From NCBI RefSeq assembly GCF_000739615.1, contig NZ_BATP01000029.1, forward strand, positions 1 through 64,000: 64,000 nt of DNA. Reading direction: 5' to 3'. Numbering within the stretch: the stretch's first letter is position 1; each line of letters starts with the position of its first letter. A program made the position numbers and the translations under genes. The DNA is from Haloferula sp. BvORR071. GTDB lineage: Bacteria > Verrucomicrobiota > Verrucomicrobiia > Verrucomicrobiales > Akkermansiaceae. Below are positions 17,400 through 26,686 of this stretch, piece after piece. The notes beneath the pieces were generated by a model. That model worked only from the letters and a program-made list of their open reading frames with translations, was not told the DNA's origin and ran no database searches.

Positions 17400-19636
17400 G
17401 CCCGGCCCCGGTTCAACTTCTACGCGCCCGTCGCCAACCGCCGCCCGCTGCGGTTTCATTGGCCCTCACGGTGGTGCTTATCGCCCTGATGGCTTGGCTG
17501 CGGCTGGTGGCCTACCCCTCGCAGACCCAGCCCTTCCCTCTTTCTCCCGGCGTGCCGCTCCTGCTCTGCCTGTGGACCCGCGACAAGCGCTCGCTCTACG
17601 GGATGTCGATCGCCTTCACCCTCATCTCCTTGGCGCGGATCTTCTTCGTGACCAAGGGCGACACCACCCAGAGCTACGAGTGGATGCTGATCGCCTCGCA
17701 GTTCACCAACATCTGGCTGGTGGCTGGCGTGATCCACGGGATTCTGGCCATTCGCGACCGGCTGGAGCGCAAGAACGACGAACTCGCCCAGCTCAGCGTC
17801 GAGCTGGAATCCAGCAACGAGGAACTCTCCTCCAGCAACGAACAGCTCGCCACCCGCGAGGGCGAGATCATGCGGCAAAATGAGGAGCTGCAGAGCCAGG
17901 CGGAAGAACTTGAGCAGCAGTCCGAGGAACTCCGCCAGCAAGCGGAGGAGCTAGGCCAGCAAAGCGCCGAGCTCAACGAGGCCAACCACGAGCTGATGCG
18001 CCGCGAGCGTGGTCTCCAGACCCTGCTCGACTCCGGCCGCTGGCTTCGCGGCGATCTCAGCGAGGCGCTGGTCATGAACGGCATCTGTCAGGCCGGCGTG
18101 CAGGTCCTCGGCGAGGAAGTCCACGCGGCCGCCGTGCTTCAGGAGGACAATGGCAAGCTCAGCCTCAACGGCAGTTCCGGGTTCGGCCTCCACGGCGCGG
18201 TCACGCCGGACTTTCCCTTTTCCCAGTCCTTCACCGCGCTGCTGCTGGAGAGCGGAAAGACCGCCTGCATCGAGGATGTGGACATCCGCCCGGACATCCG
18301 CCTCGCGCGTCCCGGTGCTGGCCGCCCCTTCCGCTCGGTCCTCGGCTCGCCGATCTGGCACGAGGGCAAGCCGGTCGCGACCCTTGAGATCTACAGCGCC
18401 TCCGCCCGCCAATGGTCGGATCACGATTTCCGCATCGCCGAGTGGCTCGCCGGCCAAGCCGCGCTGGCAATCCAAGCCATTCGCTTCCAACAAGAAATCG
18501 AGCAAAAGCGCCGCGCCGCGGAAGAAGCGTCGATCCAGAAGACCCGTTTCCTAGCGGCGATTTCCCACGACGTTCGCACCCCAGCCAACGCGATCTCGCT
18601 GCTGGCCGAGTTGATCGGCCGCTGCGCCAAGGATCCCGAGCGAGCCCACCAAGTCCCCGCCTTGGCCAACAGCCTCTGGCAGAACTCGCGGGCGATGATC
18701 GACCTCGTCAGCGACGTCCTCGACCTGACGCGCTTCGACTCCGGTCGCTTGGATTTGGACATCTCGGAGTTCTCGCTCCAAGAGGCGATCCGCTCGGAGG
18801 TCCGCCAAGTTCAACCTCTCGCGGAAGGCCGCAACCTCACCCTCCACGAGGTCCTTCCCGAGCAGGAGATCCGCCTTTGCTCCGATCGCACCAAGCTCGC
18901 CCGTGTGCTCTCGAACTTCCTCTCGAATGCGGTCAAGTTCACCGAAGCCGGGGAAATCCGCGTCGAACTCCATCCGGATGGGAAAGGCGGCTGCACCATC
19001 GAGGTGATCGACTCCGGAATCGGCATCCCCACCGAGCATGTCGGTTCGATCTTTGACGAGTTCTTCCAGCTCCGCAATCCGGAGCGCAACCGCGAGAAGG
19101 GCGCTGGCCTTGGCTTGGCGATCTGCCGCCGCCTCCTCGACGCCTTGGGCTTCCAAGTCTCGGTGAAGAGCTTGGTCGGCATTGGCACCACCTTCTCGAT
19201 CCAGATCCCCGCAGCCTGCGTCATGGATGGCGCACCCGCCTCGCCGAGTGCGGTCAATGGCAAGGAGTATCCGCTCCAAGGGACCAGCATCCTGCTGGTG
19301 GAAGACCATCAGGTCGCCCGTGAAACCACCGCGCAACTGCTTGAAGCCGAGGGTGCCCGCGTCGCCACTGCGGAGACCGGCCGCGAAGGCGTCCGCATGC
19401 TCGCCGAGGACAACTACGAAATTCTCCTCCTGGACCTCAATCTGCCCGACTTCGAAGGCACCGAGATCCTCCGCAGCCTGCAGGTGTCCAAGCCGCCCGC
19501 CCTGCGCTGCATCCTCGTCGTCACCGGCGACGTCCGCCCCGAGCGGATCGAGGAAGTGAAAGCCCTCGGTGCCCACGACCTGCTCGCAAAACCGGTCAGC
19601 ATCGAACGGATCCGCAAAGCTTTGGCCGCGTGCTGA
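17396..19636 (+). CDS. Hybrid histidine kinase with coiled coil, GAF and receiver
   Basis: A 746-residue membrane hybrid kinase. The N-terminus has about three TM helices (AVSLALTVVLIALMAWLRLV, SPGVPLLLCLW, MSIAFTLISLARIFFV), then a long Gln/Glu-rich coiled coil (about residues 125-205, with repeated EELEQQSEELRQQAEEL units), a GAF domain (about 215-370), HisKA with ISHDVRTPANAIS, an HATPase (NFLSNAVKFTEAGE, DSGIGIP, GLGLAICRRLL) and a C-terminal receiver with VEDHQVARE and the acceptor Asp in LLLDLNLPD. The coiled coil resembles the linker found where CheR, CheB and kinase are fused; here CheR is a separate overlapping gene. A phosphorelay to an unlinked regulator is likely. The ATG at 17396 overlaps the cheR-like stop. 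Confidence 0.88.
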   Translation: MSPAPVQLLRARRQPPPAAVSLALTVVLIALMAWLRLVAYPSQTQPFPLSPGVPLLLCLWTRDKRSLYGMSIAFTLISLARIFFVTKGDTTQSYEWMLIASQFTNIWLVAGVIHGILAIRDRLERKNDELAQLSVELESSNEELSSSNEQLATREGEIMRQNEELQSQAEELEQQSEELRQQAEELGQQSAELNEANHELMRRERGLQTLLDSGRWLRGDLSEALVMNGICQAGVQVLGEEVHAAAVLQEDNGKLSLNGSSGFGLHGAVTPDFPFSQSFTALLLESGKTACIEDVDIRPDIRLARPGAGRPFRSVLGSPIWHEGKPVATLEIYSASARQWSDHDFRIAEWLAGQAALAIQAIRFQQEIEQKRRAAEEASIQKTRFLAAISHDVRTPANAISLLAELIGRCAKDPERAHQVPALANSLWQNSRAMIDLVSDVLDLTRFDSGRLDLDISEFSLQEAIRSEVRQVQPLAEGRNLTLHEVLPEQEIRLCSDRTKLARVLSNFLSNAVKFTEAGEIRVELHPDGKGGCTIEVIDSGIGIPTEHVGSIFDEFFQLRNPERNREKGAGLGLAICRRLLDALGFQVSVKSLVGIGTTFSIQIPAACVMDGAPASPSAVNGKEYPLQGTSILLVEDHQVARETTAQLLEAEGARVATAETGREGVRMLAEDNYEILLLDLNLPDFEGTEILRSLQVSKPPALRCILVVTGDVRPERIEEVKALGAHDLLAKPVSIERIRKALAAC

Positions 19637-19657
19637 AGTGGAGGGGCTCTCCAGATT

Positions 19658-19810
19658 TTACTTCTCCTTCTTGTCCTTCCGCCCCTTCGACTGATCGGTC
19701 CCTGGCGGCGGCGTGGAAACATCCTTCTCCGCTGGAAATCCATCGTTCGGAGCGTCCTTGATCCGGCGCAGCGGAGACTTGGGTTTCGTTGCTGATGGTT
19801 TGTCGGCCAT
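19658..19810 (-). CDS. Small basic hydrophilic protein, 50 residues
   Basis: The frame begins at an ATG at 19810, preceded on the minus strand by GGTGGAAG, and encodes MADKPSATKPKSPLRRIKDA..., ending KGRKDKKEK. It is Lys/Pro/Asp-rich with no membrane segment or recognised domain. It lies in the convergent-type gap between the hybrid kinase and the DUF892 gene. The composition differs from frame-shadow ORFs here, which are Arg/Pro/Ala rich. It may be a small cytosolic protein; function is unknown. Confidence 0.45.
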   Translation of the reverse strand: MADKPSATKPKSPLRRIKDAPNDGFPAEKDVSTPPPGTDQSKGRKDKKEK

Positions 19811-19884
19811 CTTCCACCATGCACCTCCCGGGAGATATATCAAGTTGCGCGAAGATGGCATTCTTCCTGCGAAGATAAAATGCT

Positions 19885-20367
19885 ATGGCGAACGATCTGC
19901 GCGGCCTGTATTTCCGCAAATTGCGGATGCTCTACTGCAGCGAACTCCAATTGATCAGTTTCTATTCGGAGGTAGCGGCGCATGCCGCTGACGGCGGCGT
20001 CGAGGCACTCACCGACGATTGCCGCGAACGGCGTAACCTGCTCGAGAACCTGGCCTCAGAGCATGGCATCTCGATCGCGGGTGACGATTGCCAGTCGATG
20101 CGTCGGCTGATTGCAGCCTCCCGAATGGACTTCGCGGTCGACCACGCGATCACCGGCGATCTCGCCAGCGGCGTCTGCGAATCGGTCCACCGGCTGCAAA
20201 TCCTCAACTACAGCGTCGCTCGCAGTCTCGCCGCGAAAGCGGGACTCAAGGACGACACCAAGACTTTGGACCACTTGCTCGACACCATGCTTGAGCGCTT
20301 CCCCCAAGCCTGCGAATCCGTGGTCCCACTCGGCATGGTCCGCGAACAGGATCTCGTCGCCCGCTGA
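19885..20367 (+). CDS. DUF892 (YciE/YciF-like) ferritin-fold protein
   Basis: A 160-residue all-helical protein beginning MANDLRGLYFRKLRMLYCSE. It matches the DUF892 pattern: a first helix of type LRxLY-xEL-L, a second helix with ECRERRNLLENLASEHG, then two helices around LASGVCESVHRLQILNYSVARSLA and KTLDHLLDTMLE. The family has a ferritin-like four-helix bundle and is often stress-induced; the metal ligands are only partly recognisable here, so catalytic activity is uncertain. It is monocistronic, followed by a strong terminator at 20400. Confidence 0.75.
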   Translation: MANDLRGLYFRKLRMLYCSELQLISFYSEVAAHAADGGVEALTDDCRERRNLLENLASEHGISIAGDDCQSMRRLIAASRMDFAVDHAITGDLASGVCESVHRLQILNYSVARSLAAKAGLKDDTKTLDHLLDTMLERFPQACESVVPLGMVREQDLVAR

Positions 20368-20399
20368 TGGCGCGGTCGAAATGCACGGACTGAGGCATG

Positions 20400-20426
20400 A
20401 GCCGATGCAGTCTGCATCGGCTTTTG
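20400..20426 (+). terminator. Intrinsic terminator after the DUF892 gene
   Basis: A perfect 10-bp stem, AGCCGATGCA / TGCATCGGCT, with a GTC loop, followed by TTTG. It starts 33 bases after the DUF892 stop. Confidence 0.8.
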
Positions 20427-20555
20427 CGTGCCCGGTTTCCGGCTTCCCCGGATCTAACGCGGGTTTCGCCACCTTGGCGCGAGCTGGAACAAATCGTGCA
20501 AACTTCCCAGTGGACCACGGCGCTTGCCGCGACGACGGGTCCACTTGATTGAGCC

Positions 20556-22787
20556 ATGTTCCGCCTCTTGCCATGGAAGTTCATCGTGAAGCACGCCGCC
20601 CGCCGCTACGGCGTGCTGGACCCGGCGACCTTCGTCGCGCGGATGCGCCGCTTCGCGCAGCCTTCTGAAGTCGGCGAGCCGCTGGAACTCCTCCGCGCCG
20701 GTATCGTCTTCCATGCCCGCGGGCTGGTGAATGCCAAGGCCATCCAGCATAACCTCGACTGGGTCTGGCCCTTCTGGGTGGAGAAGCAATTCAACCCGCG
20801 CGATCCCTCTTTCGTCCCTCGCGCCTTCTCCTTCAGCCACATCAACCTGACCCATCGCAACTGGACCGCGGTCGGCCAGCCCGGCGTGGTCGCCTACCCT
20901 CTAGTCGATCCCCGCGGCTTGGTCACTCCACTCCACGACGGTTGGTCGATCGACTTCTGGATCGTCACCGAAAGCCGCCGCCGCCTGCTGCCAAGCAAGC
21001 TCGAAGACGCCGCGGTCTCGCAGCGCCTGATCCTCGATCCCACTCTCACGATCGAAACCAAGCTGACCAAGGATGAGATCACCCTCGATCTCAGCACCAA
21101 AATGGTCATCCGCGATGGCAAGGCGCTGGTCTGCACCGATGTCCGCGCTACCGCCAGGGAAGACGGCTGGGTCGTCGTCGCGGTACGTCCCTACAATCCG
21201 GAGGGGGTCCAGTTCATCAACCGCATCGAGCTCGAAGCCTCCGGCCATGCCTTCCGCGTCAATGGCGAGTCGACCGTCGATTTCGGCGAGAAGCCCGACT
21301 CCCTGCGGATGGCCCACTACGCCGAGGGCGACGTCTACCTTGACCTGCCCGGCAGCAGCGAGGAACGCGAAGTCAGCTGCGACACCGGCATGGCCACCGC
21401 CGCCGCGCTCTTCCGCATCCACGCCGGCCAGACCCGTTACCTCGGCGTCTCCGCCACCCTTGATCGCGACACCAAGGAAGCGAAGCACTTCGATGTGAAC
21501 CTCTCTTGGCCTGATGCGCTCAAAGGCACCGCTGCGCTGAAGGTCGCCGATCCGCACACGCAATTCCTCTACGACGCCGCAGTCCGCACCATCCTCCTGC
21601 TCTCCGCGGAGGACCTCGTCCCTGGACCCTACACCTACCGCCGCTTCTGGTTCCGCGACGCCTGCCTGATGCTCCATCCCATGCTCGCGATCGGCATGGT
21701 GGATCGCGCCCAGCGCGTGCTCGCCGGATTCCCCGGCAAGCAGCAGCACAACGGCTATTTCCTCTCACAGGAAGGCGAGTGGGACTCGAACGGCCAAGTC
21801 CTCTGGATCGCCGCCCGCTATGCCGCGATGACCGGCAAGCCACTCGGCCCAGAACTGGATGAATCCCTCCGCAAAGGTGTCCGCTGGCTCGCCAAAAAGC
21901 GCCTTGAGAAGGACGAAGCACCCGGCACCAAGGGCCTGCTGCCCGCCGGCTTCAGCGCCGAGCACCTCGGACCCAACGACTACTACTACTGGGACGACTT
22001 CTGGGCATGGGGCGGCCTCAAGGCCATCGCCGCCCACTGGCGCAAGCAGGGCAGCACCGCCGCCCGCGAGGCCGAGGATCTCGCCACGGAATACATGCAA
22101 GCCATCGAGGCCAGTCTCGCCGCCAATCCGCCGAAGCGCTCGCTCGGCGCGATGCCCGCCGCCCCCGGCCGCCGCATGGACGCCGGCGCGATCGGCTCGA
22201 TGGTCGCGGACTATCCCCTCCAGCTCTATCCGCCCGGCGAGTCGCGCCTGATGAAGTCCACGGAGTTCCTGATGGATCGCTGCTTCCAGCAAGGCGGCTT
22301 CTTCCAGGAAATGATCCACTCCGGGGTCAATGCCTACCTCACCCTCGATCTCGCCCAAACCCTCCTCCGCGCCGGCGACCCGCGCTTCGCCGGGCTCATC
22401 CGCCGTGTGGCCGAACTCGCCTCACCCACCGGCCAGTGGCCCGAGGCGATCCATCCGCTCACCCTCGGCGGTTGCATGGGCGATGGCCAACACGGCTGGG
22501 CCGCCGCCGAGTGGGTCATGATGATCCGCAACTGCTTCGTGCGCGAAGAAGCGGACGAACTCGTGATCGGCTCCGGCATCCTCGAAGAGTGGCGCCAAGG
22601 CGGCGTCACCAGCTTCGGCCCGACCCTCACCGCATGGGGCCCGGTGAGCGTAAGCCTCGATGGCACGCAACTCCGCGTCACCGGCAAGTGGCGCTCCGAG
22701 CCACCCCGCCTGCGCATCGCCGTCCCCGGCTTCGAGCCGCTCGACGCCAGCGGCTCCCAAGATAGCTTCACCCTTAAGTCCCAATGA
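20556..22787 (+). CDS. GH15-like six-hairpin glycosidase-type protein
   Basis: A 743-residue protein with an N-terminal beta-sandwich (about residues 60-330) and an (alpha/alpha)6-barrel C-terminal half. Barrel signatures are YRRFWFRDACLMLHPMLAIG, EGEWDSNGQVLWIAARY, YYYWDDFWAWGGLKAI and GDGQHGWAAAEWVMMIRN, like GH15/GH63-type enzymes, with acidic candidates in FRD and EWDS. No signal peptide is seen; it starts MFRLLPWKFIVKHAARRYG, so it may act in the cytoplasm or at the membrane. It is the first gene of a tight operon with a GT4 transferase, a phosphodiesterase-EEP fusion and a VTT membrane protein, suggesting glycolipid or envelope glycan turnover. The exact reaction is unknown, and it may not be catalytic. 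Confidence 0.72.
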   Translation: MFRLLPWKFIVKHAARRYGVLDPATFVARMRRFAQPSEVGEPLELLRAGIVFHARGLVNAKAIQHNLDWVWPFWVEKQFNPRDPSFVPRAFSFSHINLTHRNWTAVGQPGVVAYPLVDPRGLVTPLHDGWSIDFWIVTESRRRLLPSKLEDAAVSQRLILDPTLTIETKLTKDEITLDLSTKMVIRDGKALVCTDVRATAREDGWVVVAVRPYNPEGVQFINRIELEASGHAFRVNGESTVDFGEKPDSLRMAHYAEGDVYLDLPGSSEEREVSCDTGMATAAALFRIHAGQTRYLGVSATLDRDTKEAKHFDVNLSWPDALKGTAALKVADPHTQFLYDAAVRTILLLSAEDLVPGPYTYRRFWFRDACLMLHPMLAIGMVDRAQRVLAGFPGKQQHNGYFLSQEGEWDSNGQVLWIAARYAAMTGKPLGPELDESLRKGVRWLAKKRLEKDEAPGTKGLLPAGFSAEHLGPNDYYYWDDFWAWGGLKAIAAHWRKQGSTAAREAEDLATEYMQAIEASLAANPPKRSLGAMPAAPGRRMDAGAIGSMVADYPLQLYPPGESRLMKSTEFLMDRCFQQGGFFQEMIHSGVNAYLTLDLAQTLLRAGDPRFAGLIRRVAELASPTGQWPEAIHPLTLGGCMGDGQHGWAAAEWVMMIRNCFVREEADELVIGSGILEEWRQGGVTSFGPTLTAWGPVSVSLDGTQLRVTGKWRSEPPRLRIAVPGFEPLDASGSQDSFTLKSQ

Positions 22788-22972
22788 TCCACAACCGCCA
22801 ATCCCGCGCCGCGCTTCCCGAGCTGCGCCTCGCCACCCGCTTCGATGCGATCCTCGTTGAGCTGCCATGGGCACGTGGCCTCAGCTCCTCGCTGCCCATC
22901 ACTCCACTACACCGGGTACCGCCGCGGCGGATGACCCTGCAACTCACCCCCATGCCCGCCTTGCCTTCATGA
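22784..22972 (+). CDS. Possible 62-residue coupled ORF
   Basis: This ATG-started frame overlaps the upstream stop by ATGA (22784-22787) and its own stop overlaps the next ATG by ATGA (22969-22972). It thus fills exactly the space between the glycosidase-like and GT4 genes. The peptide (starting MIHNRQSRAALPELRLATRF) has no recognised domain and is Arg/Pro/Leu rich, like chance frames in this genome. Its positioning is the only support; it could serve just to couple translation. Confidence 0.35.
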   Translation: MIHNRQSRAALPELRLATRFDAILVELPWARGLSSSLPITPLHRVPPRRMTLQLTPMPALPS

Positions 22973-24255
22973 GAATCGCGATGTTCACGAATACCTACCT
23001 GCCGCACGTCGGCGGGGTGGCGCGCTCGGTCAAGACGCTCGAAGACGCCTGCCGTAAGCTCGGCCACGAGGTAAAGGTCATCGCCCCGCAATTCGATGGC
23101 GCGGAAGAATCCCCGGATGTCCTGCGGATGCCCGCGATCCAGAACTTCAACGGCAGCGACTTCTGCGTGCAACTGCCGATGCCCCTTGTGATCCGCGATT
23201 TCATCGAGGACTTCGCGCCGGACATCATCCACACCCACCATCCATTTCTGTTAGGCGACTCCGCATTGCGCGAGTCCTGGAAGATGCAGGTGCCGATTAT
23301 CTTCACCCACCACACCCTCTACGAACGCTATACGCACTATGTGCCGCTGGACTCGCCCGCCCTCAAGCGCATCGCCATCCAGCTCGCCACCGAATACTGC
23401 AACCTCTGCGACCGCGTGATCGCCCCCAGCGAGAGCATCGCCAAGCTCCTGCGCGATCGCGAGGTCACTGTGCCGATCACCTGCATCCCCACCGGCATCG
23501 ATGTCGCAGCCTTCTCCTCAGGTGATGGCACCGCCTTCCGCAAGGCCGCTGGCATTCCGGAGAAAGCCCGCGTGATCGGCCACGTCGGTCGGCTCGCCAA
23601 GGAGAAGAACCTCATCTTCGTCGCAGAAGCCGTCGCACCGCGCCTCAAGGCCGATCCCGAAGCGGTCTTCCTGCTCGTCGGCGATGGCGATGCCCGCGAG
23701 GAGATGACGGCTATTCTAACGGCAGCCGCCGGCAAGGAGCGAGTCTTTGCCGTCGGCAAGAAATCCGGCAAGGAACTCACCGATGCCTACGCCGCGATGG
23801 ACTTCTTCGTCTTCGCCTCCCAGAGCGAGACCCAGGGCATCGTCCTCGCCGAGGCCATGGCCGCCGGCAACCCCGTCGTCGCGCTCGATGGCCCCGGCGT
23901 GCGCGAGATCCTCAAGGACGGCTTCAATGGCCTGCTACTCCCCGCCGATGCCAGCACCCGCGACTACACCGCGGCGCTCGAACGCCTGATGACGGACGAA
24001 GCCTTTTCTAACAGCTGCATCCAGAACGCCCGCGCCAGCGCTGCGGAATACGAGACCGCGCGCTGCACGGAGCGCATGATCCACGCTTACCAGGAAACCA
24101 TTGCTCGTCACAATCGCCTCCTGGATGAGGACCCGATGCCGTGGGACCGGTTCATCGCCGGCGTCGGCGTGGAGTGGGAGTTGCTGTCCGCAAAAGTCTC
24201 GGCCGCGGCCGCCGCGGTCATCGTAACCCCAGCCACGGAGGCCAGCCTTGATTAG
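22969..24255 (+). CDS. Glycosyltransferase family 4 (GT-B fold)
   Basis: A 428-residue GT4 enzyme. The N-terminal Rossmann half starts MRIAMFTNTYLPHVGGVARS, with DIIHTHHPFLLGD and FTHHTLYERYTHY. The donor-binding half has GHVGRLAKEKNL and the EX7E motif in SQSETQGIVLAEAMAAG. The N-terminus and the HTHHPF / HHTLYERY motifs resemble diacylglycerol glucosyl-/mannosyltransferases, so transfer of a sugar to a membrane lipid is a reasonable inference. The frame is open further upstream to 22867, but the MRIAMFTNTYLP start is canonical. The C-terminal tail (about 45 residues, ending with an Ala/Val helix) may aid membrane association. It overlaps the next gene by 8 bases. Confidence 0.88.
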   Translation: MRIAMFTNTYLPHVGGVARSVKTLEDACRKLGHEVKVIAPQFDGAEESPDVLRMPAIQNFNGSDFCVQLPMPLVIRDFIEDFAPDIIHTHHPFLLGDSALRESWKMQVPIIFTHHTLYERYTHYVPLDSPALKRIAIQLATEYCNLCDRVIAPSESIAKLLRDREVTVPITCIPTGIDVAAFSSGDGTAFRKAAGIPEKARVIGHVGRLAKEKNLIFVAEAVAPRLKADPEAVFLLVGDGDAREEMTAILTAAAGKERVFAVGKKSGKELTDAYAAMDFFVFASQSETQGIVLAEAMAAGNPVVALDGPGVREILKDGFNGLLLPADASTRDYTAALERLMTDEAFSNSCIQNARASAAEYETARCTERMIHAYQETIARHNRLLDEDPMPWDRFIAGVGVEWELLSAKVSAAAAAVIVTPATEASLD

Positions 24256-26686
24256 CAGCATCGCCGTTCGCCTGAGATGGCTGCGGCGCAAAATCAGCCG
24301 CACCCACTGGGCCGCGCTCTTGTTAGGCGTCAAGCGCCCCATCGGCGAGACCGAGGAACCGGGGCTGATCATGATCCAGATCGACGGCCTCTCGCGTCGT
24401 CAACTCGAGCGCGCGATCCAGAGCGGCCGCATGCCATTCCTCCAGCGCCTGATCCAAGGCGGCCATTTCACCCTGGAGAGCTTCTACTCCGGCATTCCTT
24501 CTACGACGCCTGCCGTACAAGGCGAAATCTTCTACGGGGTCCACGCCGCCGTCCCTGCCTTCCAGTTCCTCCACCGGAAGACCGGCAAGGTCATGCGCAT
24601 GCTTGAGGCCGACTCCGCTGCGACCATCGAGCAAGAGCTACAGAAGAAATGCCGCGAGCCCCTGCTCAAGGACGGCCATGCTTACTCGAACATCTACCGC
24701 GCCGGTGCCAGCCGCACCCGCTACTGCTCGCAGGACCTCGCGCCGGATGAACTGCTCCGCCGCCTCCATCCCTTCAAGAGCCTGCTCCTGATCCTCGTCT
24801 TCCTGCCGAAGATCCTGCGCATGTTCGGTCTCGGCATCATCGAGCTCTTCATCGCCCTGGCAGACGCCATCAAGGGCCTCTACGAAAAGGAGAACTTCGG
24901 CGCGGAGATCAAATTCGTCCCCGCCCGCATCGTCGTCTGCATCCTGGTGCGCGAATTGATCCGCTTCCGCATCCTGTTAGACATCGAGCGCGGCACCCGG
25001 ACCATCCATGGCAACTTCCTCGGCTACGACGAGCAGTCCCACCGCCGAGGCCCCGGCTCCGCCTTCGCCCACTGGACCCTCAAGGGCATCGACCGCAGCA
25101 TCCGCGACATCTACCGCGCCGCCCATGGCTCGGCCCACCGCGACTACGAGCTGCTGATCTACTCCGACCACGGCCAGGAACACAGCGAGCCCTACGAGCA
25201 TCGCTACGGCAAGGAACTCGATGTCGCCCTCGCCGAAGTCTTCGCGGACGGCCCGCTGGCAAGCACACCGCTGTGGATGAGGAAGATGCCGGAGCTGGTC
25301 GGCGGCGCTTGGGATCACTTCCGCGCCTTCATGGGCAAGCAGCCGCCCACCGTGATGAGCGGCGGCGAACCCGATCCCGCCACGCAGATCATCGTCACCG
25401 CGATGGGCCCCATCGGCCATATCTACTTCCCCCATCCACAAGACCGCTCCCACCTCGAGTCCTACGCGCGCGATATGATCACCCGCGCCGGCATCCCCAT
25501 GGTCCTGCTCAAGCGCGACGATGGCAGCGTCACCGCCTGGAATCCACGCGGCGAATGGCAACTCCCCAAGGACCGCGCCGAAGTCCTCGGCCCCGATCAT
25601 CCCTTCCTCGATGAAGCCACCGAGGACTTCGTGAAACTCTGCTTCCACGAAAACGCCGGCGATCTCGTCTTCTCCGGTTGGGATCCACAGGGGAAGCCCA
25701 TGAGCTTCCCCTTGGAAAACGGCGCCCATGCCGGCCCCGGCTATGAGGAGACCCGCGGCTTCCTGCTGGTGCCGGATCGCATCCGCCGCTGGCACATCTC
25801 CCATCTCGCCCGCACCAACGACCGGGTCCGACCGGAGGACCTGCGCAAGATCGCCCTGCACTACCTCGGCCGCAACGGCATCCGCGAAGAGCGCGTGCCG
25901 GAGCACAAGCTGCGCTCCGGTGACCTCCCGCTGCGCGTAATGACCTACAATATCCACAGCTGCATGGGCACCGATGGCAAGCTGCGCCCGGAACGCATCG
26001 CCCGCGTGATCAACCATTTCGATCCCGACCTCGTCGCGGTGCAGGAAGTCGACGCCCATCGCCCGCGCAGCCGCGGCCACGACCAGGCCCAGCTCATCGC
26101 CGATCACCTGCGCATGAGCCACGTCTTCCACGCCATGCTGGAGGAGGAGAAGGAGCGCTACGGCATCGCCATCTTCTCCCGCTATCCCTTCGAGCATGTG
26201 AAATCCGGGCTCCTGACCGGTCCCGAGCACGGCTTCCTCCGCGAGGGCCGCGGCGCCATCTGGGTGAAGCTCGCCATTGAAGGCCGCCCGCCCTTCCACC
26301 TCATCAATACCCACTTCGGCCTCGGCCGCAGGGAGCGCCACCTGCAGGCAGACGCGTTGTTAGGCCCGGACTGGATCGGCGGCATCCCGCCGGAGGAGCC
26401 CGTCATCCTTTGCGGCGATTTCAATTCCGGTCCGCGCTCGAAGGTGCTTCAAAGGCTCACCGCCAAACTCCGCGACTCACAAGTCCACGCCCGGAACCAC
26501 GAGCCGCTGCCCACCTTTCCCTCGCCCACTCCGCTCTTGCGCCTCGACCACATCCTCACCAGCGAGCACTTCACGGTCGAAGGCATCCAGCGCCCGCGCA
26601 CCCCTACTGCCGCGGTCGCCTCGGACCACTTGCCGCTCTGCGTCGAGCTCACCCTGCACCCTCCCGCCGCCGCGCCCGCGCCATGA
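24248..26686 (+). CDS. Fusion of type I phosphodiesterase-like and EEP-family domains
   Basis: An 812-residue two-domain protein. Residues 1-550 look like the alkaline phosphatase superfamily (type I phosphodiesterase/nucleotide pyrophosphatase): MIQIDGLSRRQLE gives the first metal Asp, GIPSTTPAVQGEIFYG a Thr/Ser nucleophile, and IYSDHGQEH the Asp-His pair. Two hydrophobic stretches (near 180-205 and 225-240) suggest membrane contact. Residues 560-805 are an endonuclease/exonuclease/phosphatase domain: VMTYNIHSC, VAVQEVDAH, FHLINTHFGL, LCGDFNS and SDHLPLCVEL. Both halves cleave phosphoesters, so a lipid-linked or phospholipid substrate is plausible in this operon. The start is TTG at 24248, inside the end of the GT4 gene; no better in-frame start precedes the conserved region. 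Confidence 0.82.
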   Translation: MISSIAVRLRWLRRKISRTHWAALLLGVKRPIGETEEPGLIMIQIDGLSRRQLERAIQSGRMPFLQRLIQGGHFTLESFYSGIPSTTPAVQGEIFYGVHAAVPAFQFLHRKTGKVMRMLEADSAATIEQELQKKCREPLLKDGHAYSNIYRAGASRTRYCSQDLAPDELLRRLHPFKSLLLILVFLPKILRMFGLGIIELFIALADAIKGLYEKENFGAEIKFVPARIVVCILVRELIRFRILLDIERGTRTIHGNFLGYDEQSHRRGPGSAFAHWTLKGIDRSIRDIYRAAHGSAHRDYELLIYSDHGQEHSEPYEHRYGKELDVALAEVFADGPLASTPLWMRKMPELVGGAWDHFRAFMGKQPPTVMSGGEPDPATQIIVTAMGPIGHIYFPHPQDRSHLESYARDMITRAGIPMVLLKRDDGSVTAWNPRGEWQLPKDRAEVLGPDHPFLDEATEDFVKLCFHENAGDLVFSGWDPQGKPMSFPLENGAHAGPGYEETRGFLLVPDRIRRWHISHLARTNDRVRPEDLRKIALHYLGRNGIREERVPEHKLRSGDLPLRVMTYNIHSCMGTDGKLRPERIARVINHFDPDLVAVQEVDAHRPRSRGHDQAQLIADHLRMSHVFHAMLEEEKERYGIAIFSRYPFEHVKSGLLTGPEHGFLREGRGAIWVKLAIEGRPPFHLINTHFGLGRRERHLQADALLGPDWIGGIPPEEPVILCGDFNSGPRSKVLQRLTAKLRDSQVHARNHEPLPTFPSPTPLLRLDHILTSEHFTVEGIQRPRTPTAAVASDHLPLCVELTLHPPAAAPAP

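Noticed and set aside
24977-26341. 454-codon minus-strand ORF
   Set aside because: It lies wholly opposite the phosphodiesterase-EEP fusion, with composition of a shadow frame and no motif.
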